Shown here: one piece after another, positions 1-5,358 of the stretch | Numbering within the stretch: position 1 is the first letter of the stretch | Layout: every line of letters starts with the position of its first letter | Source: an uncultured Clostridia bacterium | GTDB lineage: Bacteria; Bacillota; Clostridia; UBA1381 | Direction of reading: 5' to 3' | DNA length: 5,358 nt | Assembly (NCBI GenBank): GCA_944391255.1 | Contig: CALXSW010000239.1 | Coordinates: forward strand, 1-5,358 | The notes under the pieces: generated by a model | What the model was told of the DNA's origin: nothing | What the model saw: only the letters and a program-made list of their open reading frames with translations | The model's database searches: none | Translations under genes and position numbers: made by a program

Positions 1-213
1 GAGGTGTATAAGACAATAAACGGCTGTGAGCCTGAAATATTGTCGATGCATGCCGGTCTTGAATGCGGCATACTTGCAGATAAGATTGACGGGGCAGACA
101 TGGTTTCATTCGGTCCGACCCTCGAAAATGTTCACACAACAGAAGAAAAAATGAGCGTAGGATCAGTGCGCAGAAGTTGGGAATATTTGATATTGGTTTT
201 AAAAAAGCTTTAA
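1..213 (+). CDS. pepD: PepD-type aminoacyl-histidine dipeptidase (M20 family), C-terminal end only
   Basis: This is the last 70 codons of a gene that begins before the window; the frame is open from base 1 and ends at TAA 211-213. The segment HAGLECGIL (residues 17-25 of the visible part), then DMVSFGPTLENVHTTEE (33-49), then SVRRSWEYL is the typical C-terminus of cytosolic PepD/Xaa-His dipeptidases, zinc enzymes that split dipeptides such as carnosine-like and other Xaa-His substrates. In this family the His of the VHT motif (H45 here) is a metal ligand; the HAGLECG segment is strongly conserved. The DUF819 membrane protein starts 16 bases after the stop, which suggests one transcript. Substrate range cannot be judged from this fragment. 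GTG at base 4 is an internal Val codon, not a start. Confidence 0.88.
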   Translation, partial: EVYKTINGCEPEILSMHAGLECGILADKIDGADMVSFGPTLENVHTTEEKMSVGSVRRSWEYLILVLKKL

Positions 214-219
214 GAGGGG
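213..219 (+). promoter_or_regulatory. Ribosome binding site of the DUF819 gene
   Basis: AGAGGGG overlaps the last base of the pepD stop codon and sits 10 bases before ATG 230. It supports that start over the in-frame Met at codon 7, and shows the gene can be translated from the pepD transcript. Confidence 0.6.
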
Positions 220-229
220 TCAGTCATTT

Positions 230-1405
230 ATGATAAAAGACGGTTTTATGTATATCGCGGCACTGGTATTTATATCAGGATTGCTTGTTTATTTACCAAA
301 GATGTTTAAAGGCAGGGCAGCACAAAAATTTTTTGGGTTTGCTCCGCCTATAGTGCTGATATACTTAGGACTGATGATCCTATGTACAATACGGCTATGG
401 GATCCGGCATCCACATCAGAAGCGTATAATGCGATAAAGAACCCGCTTCTGTATGCGATGCTGTTTATAATGCTTTTGAGATGTGATCTCAGGAAAATAG
501 TAAAGCTTGGGCCAAAGCTTATAATAGGATTTTTTGCGGCTACGGTGTCTATAGGTCTGGGATTTATCGCCGCATATGCTATAACGCATAACGCTCTTGG
601 CGATGACGCATGGAAAGCGCTTGGAGCGCTCTGTGGAAGCTGGATGGGCGGCGGCGGAAATATGCTTGCGGTCCAGGCGGCTCTTGATGTTGAAGAAAAT
701 CTCATGGGTTACGCGCTTGTTACAGATTCGATATGCGCCACGATATATGTAATGTTTTTGCTGTGGGCGATAGGATTTTCACGTGTGTTTAATAAATGGA
801 CAAAGGCTGACACTAAAACTATAGATGAGGTAGGCGCGGAGCTTGAAGCGGAAGCGGCGGCTGACGGCAGGCAGCTTATCTGGCAGAATATTGCTATTTT
901 AATAGGTTCAGGACTTATAGTTTCGGCGGTGGCGCAGGCGGCGGGCGAGGCGATAAACGGATACCTTCCTGTGTTTGATAAAGCTACATGGACAGTTCTT
1001 GTAGTGACGGTGATCAGTCTTATAGCAGCGCTTACACCGTTCGGGAACATAAAGGGCACAGAAGAGGTATCAAATGTTCTGCTTTATATAGTTATAGCAC
1101 TTATAGCGTCAAGAGCGGATCTGTCAGCAATGGGAAACGCTCCTGTATGGCTGCTTGCAGGATTTATCGTTCTTGCAGTGCATGTCGCTGTAATGCTCAT
1201 ACTTGCGAAGGCGCTTAAAATAGATATATTTACATGCGCAGTCGCGTCACTGGCGAATATCGGCGGAACTGCTACTGCTCCTGTGTTGGCAGGAAGCTAC
1301 AGCAAAGCTCTTGTTCCGGTCGGAATAATAATGGCGCTTTTAGGATATGTTGTAGGAACGGGCGGCGGACTTATCGTGGCTCGGATAATGAGCATATTCG
1401 GATGA
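230..1405 (+). CDS. DUF819 family integral membrane protein, putative transporter (YjcL-like)
   Basis: A 391-residue, very hydrophobic protein with about ten to eleven likely membrane segments (roughly 6-24, 41-57, 70-85, 96-120, 159-183, 217-240, 254-272, 282-296, 306-328, 335-355 and 361-386). A charged cytosolic-type loop near 185-218 (many Glu, Lys and Asp) divides it in two. Each half carries a Gly-rich signature: GSWMGGGGNMLAVQ at 136-149 and ASLANIGGTATAPVLAG at 339-355. Such paired broken-helix motifs are typical of secondary transporters with an inverted repeat, and the whole fits the DUF819 family, for which the transported substrate is not established to my knowledge. Position directly behind pepD suggests uptake or release of a peptide or amino acid; this is inference from context. 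Length is normal and no damage is seen. Confidence 0.87.
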   Translation: MIKDGFMYIAALVFISGLLVYLPKMFKGRAAQKFFGFAPPIVLIYLGLMILCTIRLWDPASTSEAYNAIKNPLLYAMLFIMLLRCDLRKIVKLGPKLIIGFFAATVSIGLGFIAAYAITHNALGDDAWKALGALCGSWMGGGGNMLAVQAALDVEENLMGYALVTDSICATIYVMFLLWAIGFSRVFNKWTKADTKTIDEVGAELEAEAAADGRQLIWQNIAILIGSGLIVSAVAQAAGEAINGYLPVFDKATWTVLVVTVISLIAALTPFGNIKGTEEVSNVLLYIVIALIASRADLSAMGNAPVWLLAGFIVLAVHVAVMLILAKALKIDIFTCAVASLANIGGTATAPVLAGSYSKALVPVGIIMALLGYVVGTGGGLIVARIMSIFG

Positions 1406-1430
1406 CAATGTTTAAAATATAATTTATATA
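1402..1430 (+). promoter_or_regulatory. Possible weak promoter for galM
   Basis: ATGACA (1402-1407) and TATATA (1425-1430) are 17 bases apart in the AT-rich gap between the DUF819 gene and galM. The -35-like box overlaps the DUF819 stop codon. The match is partial and the region is so AT-rich that it could be chance; another TATAAT at 1418-1423 has no good -35 partner. galM may simply be read from the upstream genes. Confidence 0.22.
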
Positions 1431-1444
1431 TATTTAAATTTTTC

Positions 1445-1450
1445 AGGAGG
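1445..1450 (+). promoter_or_regulatory. Strong ribosome binding site of galM
   Basis: A full AGGAGG lies 8 bases before ATG 1459. It fixes the start of galM and predicts efficient translation. Confidence 0.8.
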
Positions 1451-1458
1451 AGAAAAAG

Positions 1459-2499
1459 ATGTCAATTACAAAAAGTTTGTACGGAAAGACAAAGGACGGA
1501 AAGGAGGTATACGCGTATCTATTAGATAATGAAAATGGTGTTGCAGCTGAGATATTAAGCTATGGCGGCATCGTTACAAAGCTGCTTGTAAAGGATAAGA
1601 ACGGCGAAACGCAGGACGTTGTTCTTGGACGCGCGTCGCTTGAGGAATACGAGAATAATCTTGGCTATATCGGAGCGGCTATCGGCAGACACGCAAACAG
1701 AATAGCAAAGAGTGAATTTGAGCTTAACGGAACAGTTTACAAGGTTGGCACAAATGAAAACGCTAACAGCCTTCACGGCGGAGTTGTTGGATTTGACCAG
1801 AAGGTTTGGGATGTGACAGAGCTTGCAGATGAAAACGCTGTAGTTCTTGAATACACATCAGCTGACGGAGAAGAAGGTTTCCCGGGCGAATTAAAGGTAA
1901 AAATCAAGTATACTGTTACTGCTGACAATTCTCTTAAGATAGAATACAGCGCTGTTTCAGATAAGGATACGCTCTGCAACCTCACAAATCACAGCTATTT
2001 CAACTTGAGCGGTCATGAGAGCGGATCGATATATGATCAGATCATGCAGATAAACGCTGAATGCTACACGCCTAACGATGCTGAGGGAATGCCAACAGGC
2101 GAAGTACTTTCAGTAGCAGGAACGCCGTTTGATTTCAGAGCGCCGAAGCCGATAGGACAGGATATAAAGGCTGATTATGATCAGATAAATCTTTTCGGAG
2201 GCTTTGACCACAACTATCCGATATGCGGACGCGGATTCAGACTGGCTGCAAGAGCTTCAAGCCCTGTTACAGGAATTACAATGGAAGTATATACAGACCA
2301 GCCTGCAATGCAGCTTTATACATCAAATGGACTTCCTGACGGAGTAAAGAAGGGCGATAAGGAATATAAGAAGCATGACGCATTCTGCTGCGAAACACAG
2401 GTATTCCCAAATGCTATGGCGCACAGCCATTTCCCGAATCCTATTTTAAAAGCCGGAGATACATATAAGCACGTTTGCGAATATAAATTTATAGTTTAA
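1459..2499 (+). CDS. galM: Aldose 1-epimerase (mutarotase)
   Basis: A 346-residue protein covering the whole GalM family length. It interconverts the alpha and beta anomers of galactose, glucose and similar sugars, feeding beta-galactose from lactose cleavage into the Leloir pathway in the cytosol. Family motifs appear in order: IGRHANRIA (75-83), NSLHGG (103-108), TNHSYFNLSG (176-185), FDHNY (249-253), QLYTSN (285-290) and ETQVFPNA (312-319). H178 corresponds to the catalytic acid and E312 to the catalytic base of characterised mutarotases, with H106 and D250 as substrate-binding residues, so the enzyme should be active. No signal peptide is visible. No galK, galT or galE is in the window, so it stands apart from a Leloir operon here. 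A strong terminator follows 8 bases after the stop. The exact sugar preferred is not readable from sequence. Confidence 0.95.
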   Translation: MSITKSLYGKTKDGKEVYAYLLDNENGVAAEILSYGGIVTKLLVKDKNGETQDVVLGRASLEEYENNLGYIGAAIGRHANRIAKSEFELNGTVYKVGTNENANSLHGGVVGFDQKVWDVTELADENAVVLEYTSADGEEGFPGELKVKIKYTVTADNSLKIEYSAVSDKDTLCNLTNHSYFNLSGHESGSIYDQIMQINAECYTPNDAEGMPTGEVLSVAGTPFDFRAPKPIGQDIKADYDQINLFGGFDHNYPICGRGFRLAARASSPVTGITMEVYTDQPAMQLYTSNGLPDGVKKGDKEYKKHDAFCCETQVFPNAMAHSHFPNPILKAGDTYKHVCEYKFIV

Positions 2500-2507
2500 T
2501 ATAACAT

Positions 2508-2554
2508 GAGGCCGCTGAAAAGACAACGAGTTTTCAGCGGCCTCTCATCTTTTT
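2508..2554 (+). terminator. Rho-independent terminator between convergent galM and folP
   Basis: A perfect 14-bp inverted repeat, GAGGCCGCTGAAAA (2508-2521) and its complement (2531-2544), encloses a 9-base loop. On the plus strand it is followed by TCATC and then TTTTT (2550-2554), so it should end galM transcription. The T tract overlaps the folP stop codon. The arms are symmetrical, with an A-run/T-run at the loop side, so it may also slow minus-strand transcription of the folate operon, although the T tract on that side is poor. Confidence 0.85.
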
Positions 2555-3356
2555 AGGAGTTAATTATCGCATGAGCCATTTTTACAGCTCTGTAGTTTGC
2601 CTGAACATCGTGAACGCGTATAAACATTGCGCCTTTCATAACGCCTATAACTGATGTGGCGATAGTTCCCTCGACTCTTTCGTCTTTGGGTAGATCGAGA
2701 GTCAGACCTATCATGGATTTGCGTGAAGTTCCGAGAAGAATTGGATAAGCGAGCTGATGGAGCAGTTCGAGATGATTTGTGAGAATAAGATTCTGTTCAA
2801 GCGATTTTGCAAATCCGATCCCGGGATCTATAATTATTTTATCATCATTTATTCCGACGCGTTTTGCGATATCTACAGAGCGCTTGAGATCAGTTAATAC
2901 ATCATTCAAAAAATCGGAGTAATCTGTATTTTCTCTGTTATGCATAAGGCATACGGGTACATCATATTTTTTTATAATATCTGCCATTTCATTATCATAT
3001 TTTAGTCCCCATATATCGTTTACAAGATCTGCGCCGGCTTCGAGCGCCGCTTCGGCGACAGCGCTCTTATATGTGTCTATAGATATAGGGATATCAAAAT
3101 TTTTCTTCACTGCCTTAATTATCGGAACAACTCTTTCTATTTCTTCTGAGTCAGTGATTTTTGTATATCCCGGACGTGTTGATTCTCCGCCTATATCTAT
3201 TATTGACGCGCCCTCACGTATCATTTCTTCCGCTCTTTTAAGAGCTGATCCGATTTCGGCGTATTTGCCGCCGTCGGAAAATGAATCAGGTGTTACATTA
3301 AGTATACCCATTATATATGTTTGATCGTTATTGAAATCTTTGTTTCCTATTATCAT
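2553..3356 (-). CDS. folP: Dihydropteroate synthase
   Basis: A 267-residue single-domain TIM-barrel enzyme of normal length. It joins 6-hydroxymethyl-dihydropterin pyrophosphate to p-aminobenzoate to make 7,8-dihydropteroate, the sulfonamide-sensitive step of folate synthesis. Both signature regions are intact: MGILNVTPDSFSDGG (16-30) and IDIGGESTRPG (53-63, loop 2 with T60-R61-P62). Pterin-site residues are present: D94 in SIDTYK, N113 in VNDI, D177 in IDPGIGFAKS, K213 in GTSRKS, and R247 with H249 in IRVHD. The ATG overlaps the TGA of the HD gene upstream (ATGA), and AAGGAA (3370 down to 3365) is a suitable binding site 8 bases before it. It is the last gene of the folC-HD-folP operon and ends at the shared terminator. 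Nothing in loops 1 or 2 stands out as a known sulfonamide-resistance insertion. Confidence 0.96.
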   Translation of the reverse strand: MIIGNKDFNNDQTYIMGILNVTPDSFSDGGKYAEIGSALKRAEEMIREGASIIDIGGESTRPGYTKITDSEEIERVVPIIKAVKKNFDIPISIDTYKSAVAEAALEAGADLVNDIWGLKYDNEMADIIKKYDVPVCLMHNRENTDYSDFLNDVLTDLKRSVDIAKRVGINDDKIIIDPGIGFAKSLEQNLILTNHLELLHQLAYPILLGTSRKSMIGLTLDLPKDERVEGTIATSVIGVMKGAMFIRVHDVQANYRAVKMAHAIINS

Positions 3357-3817
3357 ATATCTATTTCCTTATTTCTTTTTTCGTTTTGCCAGTAGCATTC
3401 ATCTGCCGCTCTGCATTTAAAGCATAATCTTGATTCCTTGTCGGAGCTTGAAAGGATATCTGCAAAGGAATTACCGTCAGATTTTGTTCTGTGGCAGAGA
3501 ATGGCGTCAGCCACTGTTCTTGTTTCGGATTCGGAAAAACCGCATTCCGGCATTATCTTCAGTGCATATTCTGCGCTCGCCTCGCTGTGCGGCTTGCCGC
3601 TGTATCTTCCTATATCATGGAGAAGAGCTGCGGCATAGTATAATTCCTTGTCTATATCAAGCTTTCTTTCAAGTATTTTTATATATCCTATTCTTGCGGT
3701 ATCGAGCGCGTGATCAAGGTTATGAAGACAGAATATTCTGTCGGCTTCTTTTTCCTCGATCCTTTTAAGACATTCCTTATACAGCGGATGGCTGTATATC
3801 TTATTGCAGCGGTGCAT
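3353..3817 (-). CDS. HD-domain metal-dependent phosphohydrolase in the folate operon
   Basis: A 154-residue protein with the HD-superfamily metal site: H36 (in HNLDH, 32-36), H67-D68 (LLHDIGR, 66-71) and D126 (SSSDKESR, 123-130), plus conserved-looking H77 and H109 (CHR). Such proteins usually hydrolyse phosphate esters of nucleotides or similar molecules. The C-terminus carries CFKCRAADECYW (132-143), a CxxCx5C cluster that may bind metal, followed by a basic tail. It starts 4 bases after the folC stop; its binding site AAAGGA (3833 down to 3828) lies inside the last codons of folC, 10 bases before the ATG. Its stop overlaps the folP start. This tight placement points to a role in pterin or folate metabolism, possibly removal of phosphate from a pterin intermediate, but the substrate is inferred from context only. 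Confidence 0.82.
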   Translation of the reverse strand: MHRCNKIYSHPLYKECLKRIEEKEADRIFCLHNLDHALDTARIGYIKILERKLDIDKELYYAAALLHDIGRYSGKPHSEASAEYALKIMPECGFSESETRTVADAILCHRTKSDGNSFADILSSSDKESRLCFKCRAADECYWQNEKRNKEIDI

Positions 3818-3821
3818 TGTA

Positions 3822-4343
3822 TTATAATCCTTTCATTTGTATTATGCGCTTTGCTTCACTCAATATTGATAAAGAGCCAAAAATAACAACAGAGTCATAG
3901 TCTTTTGTTAAATTGATAGCGTTATCGAGCGATATCCCGTCATGGGAGTTAGAGTTATATTTTTTAAAAATTTCAGCAAGCGCCTTGCTGTTCATTCCGC
4001 GCGGCGCGGGCGGAGAAACTGTATATATAATATCAGCGTGTGAGGCTGTGATTTTCGCTATTTTTTCGCAGTCCTTGTCCTTAAATATACCGGTTATGAA
4101 AGCCGTTGATTTTCCGTTTAAATATTTTTCGATTGATAATGATAATTGATACGCGGCATCGGGATTGTGCGCACCGTCAAGAATATATTTGCCGACAGGT
4201 TCAAAACGAAAATCCCATATTGTATTTTTTAGACCTTTCGATATTATATCATTGTCTATACCAATAATAGAAGCTGCCTCTATTGCAAGTGACGCGTTTG
4301 AAATCTGATATGTTCCTTTGAGTGGTATAGAATATCTGTATCC
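3822..4343 (-). pseudogene. folC: C-terminal part of interrupted folC (folylpolyglutamate synthase)
   Basis: After the three stops at 4344-4370 the same frame continues open for 173 codons to TAA at 3822-3824. It begins GYRYSIPLKGTYQISNASLAI, of which the L-G-TYQ-NA pattern is the usual FolC segment ahead of the C-terminal domain. It continues with FRFEPVGKYILDGAHNPDAA (45-64 of this part; DGAHN is a family signature), a Rossmann-like stretch FITGIFKDKD (82-91), TVSPPAPR (108-115) and the terminal IFGSLSILSEAKRI. There is no plausible start codon with a binding site near its 5' end; the first ATG comes only 57 codons before the stop. It is therefore the second half of the folC reading frame, not an independent gene. 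The sequence shows no other decay. The end of this part also carries the binding site of the HD gene. Confidence 0.85.
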
Positions 4344-4370
4344 CTAATATAAAAATTAAGTATTATCTCA
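4344..4370 (-). other. folC lesion: three in-frame stops with compensating frameshifts
   Basis: Reading folC in its own frame gives TGA (4368-4370), TAA (4356-4358) and TAG (4344-4346). If one A of the AA at 4370-4371 (plus strand) is dropped, the next frame reads EIILNFYIR, and one extra C in the CCC run at 4342-4344 would restore the frame into GYRYSIPLKG. The joined product is what a FolC protein would be expected to show here. Two one-base indels of opposite sign about 27 bases apart are therefore the simplest explanation. Confidence 0.75.
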
Positions 4371-5057
4371 ATATGAAATATCATAAGGATAATCTGTATA
4401 GAAAAGCTCAGCGTTGTTTTTGCGGCAGGCTGCTTCGATAACACCGCGTATAACCGTATCTGTATTGCATGTAACTGTTTTTACATAAGGCTTAATGATA
4501 CCGCTTTTCTGGAAAGCTATATCTTCTATAGTATCACCGAGAAAAGACGCGTGATCAGTCGAGATAGATGTTATAACTGCAAGCTCAGGCGGCGGTATTA
4601 CGTTTGTCGAGTCAAGCAGTCCACCCATGCCGCACTCTATAATGACATAATCGGGCATATATTTTTCAAAAAGCAAAAATGCTATAGCAGTTTCGGCTTC
4701 AAATGAAGTGGGAAAGAAGTTTTCGCTTTCAGAGCCGTTCAACACATCTTTAATTTTTGACACACATTCAGCATAGTCGTTTTCTGAAACCGGATATCCG
4801 GAAATAGTGTACATCTCAAGATAATCATTGACAGCTGGAGAAACGAATCTTGCTGTTTTAAATCCTGCATTACGGAGTATGCTTTCAAGAAATGCCCCTA
4901 CGGAGCCTTTTCCGTTTGTGCCTGATATATGTATAAAACGCAGCTTGTTTTGAGGATCACCAAGCTTTGCGCAAAGCTTTTCAATGTTCGCAAGTCCCGG
5001 CACGATCCCTCGTCCCCGCAGATTTTCTATATATTCTCGCGCGCTGTTATATGTCAT
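4368..5057 (-). CDS. folC: N-terminal part of folC: dihydrofolate/folylpolyglutamate synthase, stopped early
   Basis: A Mur-ligase-type ATP-grasping enzyme that adds glutamate to dihydropteroate and then extends the folate glutamate tail. Visible over 229 residues: P-loop GTNGKGS (46-52), TSFEAETAIAF (117-127), ECGMGGLLDSTNVI (141-154; the usual Arg of GGRLDATN is Leu here), and STDHASFLGDTIEDIAFQKSGIIKP (166-190) with the Lys (K184) that is carbamylated in the family. ATG 5057 is chosen because AAGGAG (5071 down to 5066) is 8 bases before it; an in-frame ATG at 5084 would add nine residues but has no such site. The frame ends at TGA 4368-4370 inside the N-terminal domain. With the downstream remnant, the whole locus 3822-5057 would encode about 411 residues, close to normal FolC length. 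A protein ending here lacks the DGAHN-bearing C-terminal domain and should be inactive. Confidence 0.88.
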   Translation of the reverse strand: MTYNSAREYIENLRGRGIVPGLANIEKLCAKLGDPQNKLRFIHISGTNGKGSVGAFLESILRNAGFKTARFVSPAVNDYLEMYTISGYPVSENDYAECVSKIKDVLNGSESENFFPTSFEAETAIAFLLFEKYMPDYVIIECGMGGLLDSTNVIPPPELAVITSISTDHASFLGDTIEDIAFQKSGIIKPYVKTVTCNTDTVIRGVIEAACRKNNAELFYTDYPYDISY

Positions 5058-5065
5058 GTTTCTTT

Positions 5066-5071
5066 CTCCTT
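5066..5071 (-). promoter_or_regulatory. Ribosome binding site of folC
   Basis: AAGGAG on the minus strand lies 8 bases before ATG 5057. It decides the start in favour of 5057 over the upstream in-frame ATG at 5084, which would place this site inside the coding region. Confidence 0.75.
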
Positions 5072-5109
5072 GATATGTAAGCATTTAAAATGAACGCAAA
5101 GTCGCTTAT

Positions 5110-5138
5110 ATTATAACATTATTTTTAATGATTTGCAA
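5110..5138 (-). promoter_or_regulatory. Sigma-A promoter of the folC-HD-folP operon
   Basis: On the minus strand: -35 TTGCAA (5138 down to 5133), a 17-base spacer and a perfect -10 TATAAT (5115 down to 5110), preceded by TGT, giving an extended -10 (TGTTATAAT). Transcription should start near 5103, leaving a 5' leader of about 46 bases. No riboswitch-sized structure fits in that leader, so no folate (THF) riboswitch control is seen. Confidence 0.8.
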
Positions 5139-5219
5139 CTATTTATTCTTATTAACATGATAAAAGAACGGCAGCAGTTTTTTTTGATTATTATAAAAAA
5201 TTTATGAAATGATTAGATA

Positions 5220-5248
5220 TTGACAACTGATAAAAGCCGTTATATAAT
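5220..5248 (+). promoter_or_regulatory. Perfect-consensus sigma-A promoter reading rightward
   Basis: TTGACA (5220-5225), a 17-base spacer and TATAAT (5243-5248): both boxes are exact. It is divergent from the folC promoter, with about 80 bases between the two -35 boxes. Transcription should start near 5255 and run out of the window, so it probably drives a strongly expressed gene or RNA beyond 5358. Confidence 0.82.
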
Positions 5249-5315
5249 GTTTATATAACACCTAAAGTTAGGATGGATTCAGAAAGACACAGTGTTTCGG
5301 AGGATAAGGAAAATA

Positions 5316-5324
5316 TGTGGATAA
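5316..5324 (-). promoter_or_regulatory. Consensus DnaA box (single)
   Basis: TGTGGATAA is the exact complement of the 9-base DnaA box TTATCCACA. It lies at the edge of a very AT-rich stretch. Only one is seen in the window, so its role as part of an origin or in DnaA regulation is unproven. Confidence 0.25.
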
Positions 5325-5338
5325 TATTATATAATATT
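5323..5338. repeat. 16-bp perfect AT palindrome
   Basis: AATATTATATAATATT is its own complement. It extends to 22 bases (5320-5341) with a single mismatched pair. It could be an operator or an unwinding-prone site; with only A and T in the core, chance is also a fair explanation. Confidence 0.4.
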
Positions 5339-5358
5339 GTCTAAAATTAAAATATAAC

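Larger units (their letters stand above)
5273..5344 (+). other. Short 23-codon ORF in the leader, doubtful
   Basis: ATG 5273 opens a 23-codon frame ending at TAA 5342-5344, with a hydrophilic first half (SERHSVSEDKEN) and a hydrophobic end (WIILYNIV). ATG 5273 has no properly spaced binding site. The in-frame ATG 5315 has GGAGG 11 bases before it and would give only 9 residues. It could be a leader peptide, but an ORF this short is expected by chance. Confidence 0.12.
5255..5358 (+). other. Untranslated leader or start of an RNA gene, identity unknown
   Basis: This is the first 100 or so bases of the transcript from the perfect promoter. It contains a small hairpin CCTAA-AG-TTAGG (5261-5272), a second short inverted repeat ACAC-A-GTGT within 5287-5295, purine-rich GGAGG (5299-5303) and AAGGAA (5306-5311), and then very AT-rich sequence. 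I recognise no known riboswitch, T-box or small RNA. It may be the long leader of a downstream gene or the 5' end of a non-coding RNA. Confidence 0.35.

Noticed and set aside
289..1059. Minus-strand open frames of 138 and 116 codons (289-705 and 709-1059)
   Set aside because: They lie opposite the well-supported DUF819 gene, have no recognisable motifs, and look like complements of hydrophobic codons.
3430..3768. Two plus-strand frames (3430-3768 and 3438-3638) opposite the HD gene
   Set aside because: The minus-strand HD protein has a complete metal-binding motif set and operon context; the plus-strand frames have none.
3913..4149. Plus-strand frame of 78 codons in the folC C-terminal region
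   Set aside because: It is the antisense of clear FolC sequence (TVSPPAPR, FITGIFKDKD) and has no family features of its own.
3823..4367. A stretch of about 545 bases first seen as a gap with no gene between the HD gene and the folC N-terminal part
   Set aside because: Translation on the minus strand shows it is the rest of folC in the same frame, so it is not an empty intergenic region.
4344..4370. Programmed frameshifting or stop-codon recoding in folC
   Set aside because: Three different stops in one frame, the need for two opposite shifts, and no clear slippery site with structure make indels a much simpler explanation.
5055..5084. folC start at ATG 5084
   Set aside because: It has no suitable ribosome binding site, and the nine extra residues (MLTYQGERN) contain the binding site that serves ATG 5057.
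5057..5103. THF or other riboswitch in the folC leader
   Set aside because: The leader is only about 46 bases with no matching conserved motif or stable stem.
5161..5185. Possible terminator ending in the eight-T run at 5178-5185
   Set aside because: No stable stem precedes the T run, and no plus-strand gene ends upstream of it.

Overview
The window looks like chromosomal DNA from a Gram-positive, low-to-moderate GC Firmicute, most likely a Clostridia-class gut-type anaerobe. The grounds are strong AGGAGG-type ribosome binding sites, sigma-A promoters close to consensus, AT-rich intergenic gaps, tightly packed operons, and clostridial-looking protein families. The exact species cannot be read from the sequence.

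Left half, plus strand (1-2554): the last 70 codons of a PepD-type (M20 family) dipeptidase run in from outside the window. A DUF819 membrane protein follows 16 bases later and is probably co-transcribed; together they suggest a peptide uptake or peptide use unit, which is inference. After a short AT-rich gap comes galM (aldose 1-epimerase), with all catalytic residues present. A strong 14-bp hairpin with a T tract ends this block.

Right half, minus strand (2553-5138): a compact folate operon, read right to left as folC, an HD-domain hydrolase, and folP. It starts from a clear extended -10 promoter at 5110-5138. folC and the HD gene are 4 bases apart, and the HD gene overlaps folP by 4 bases (ATGA), so translation is probably coupled. 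folP (dihydropteroate synthase) joins pterin to pABA; FolC adds glutamate to the product. The HD protein has a complete H...HD...D metal site and a C-terminal cysteine cluster. It is a candidate for a pterin phosphatase step, but this is not shown by the sequence.

The main oddity is in folC. The gene is full length over 3822-5057 but is cut by three in-frame stops (TGA, TAA, TAG) within 27 bases at 4344-4370. The +1 frame across this stretch reads as normal FolC sequence, so the defect is best explained by one inserted and one deleted base that cancel each other: either a recent pseudogene or a sequencing/assembly error.

Right end (5139-5358): no convincing gene. It holds a perfect plus-strand promoter (TTGACA, 17 bases, TATAAT) firing away from folC, then a leader of about 100 bases with small hairpins, Shine-Dalgarno-like sequence, a 23-codon ORF, a consensus DnaA box and a 16-bp palindrome. 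The gene it serves lies beyond the window. No tRNA, rRNA, CRISPR array or insertion sequence was seen.
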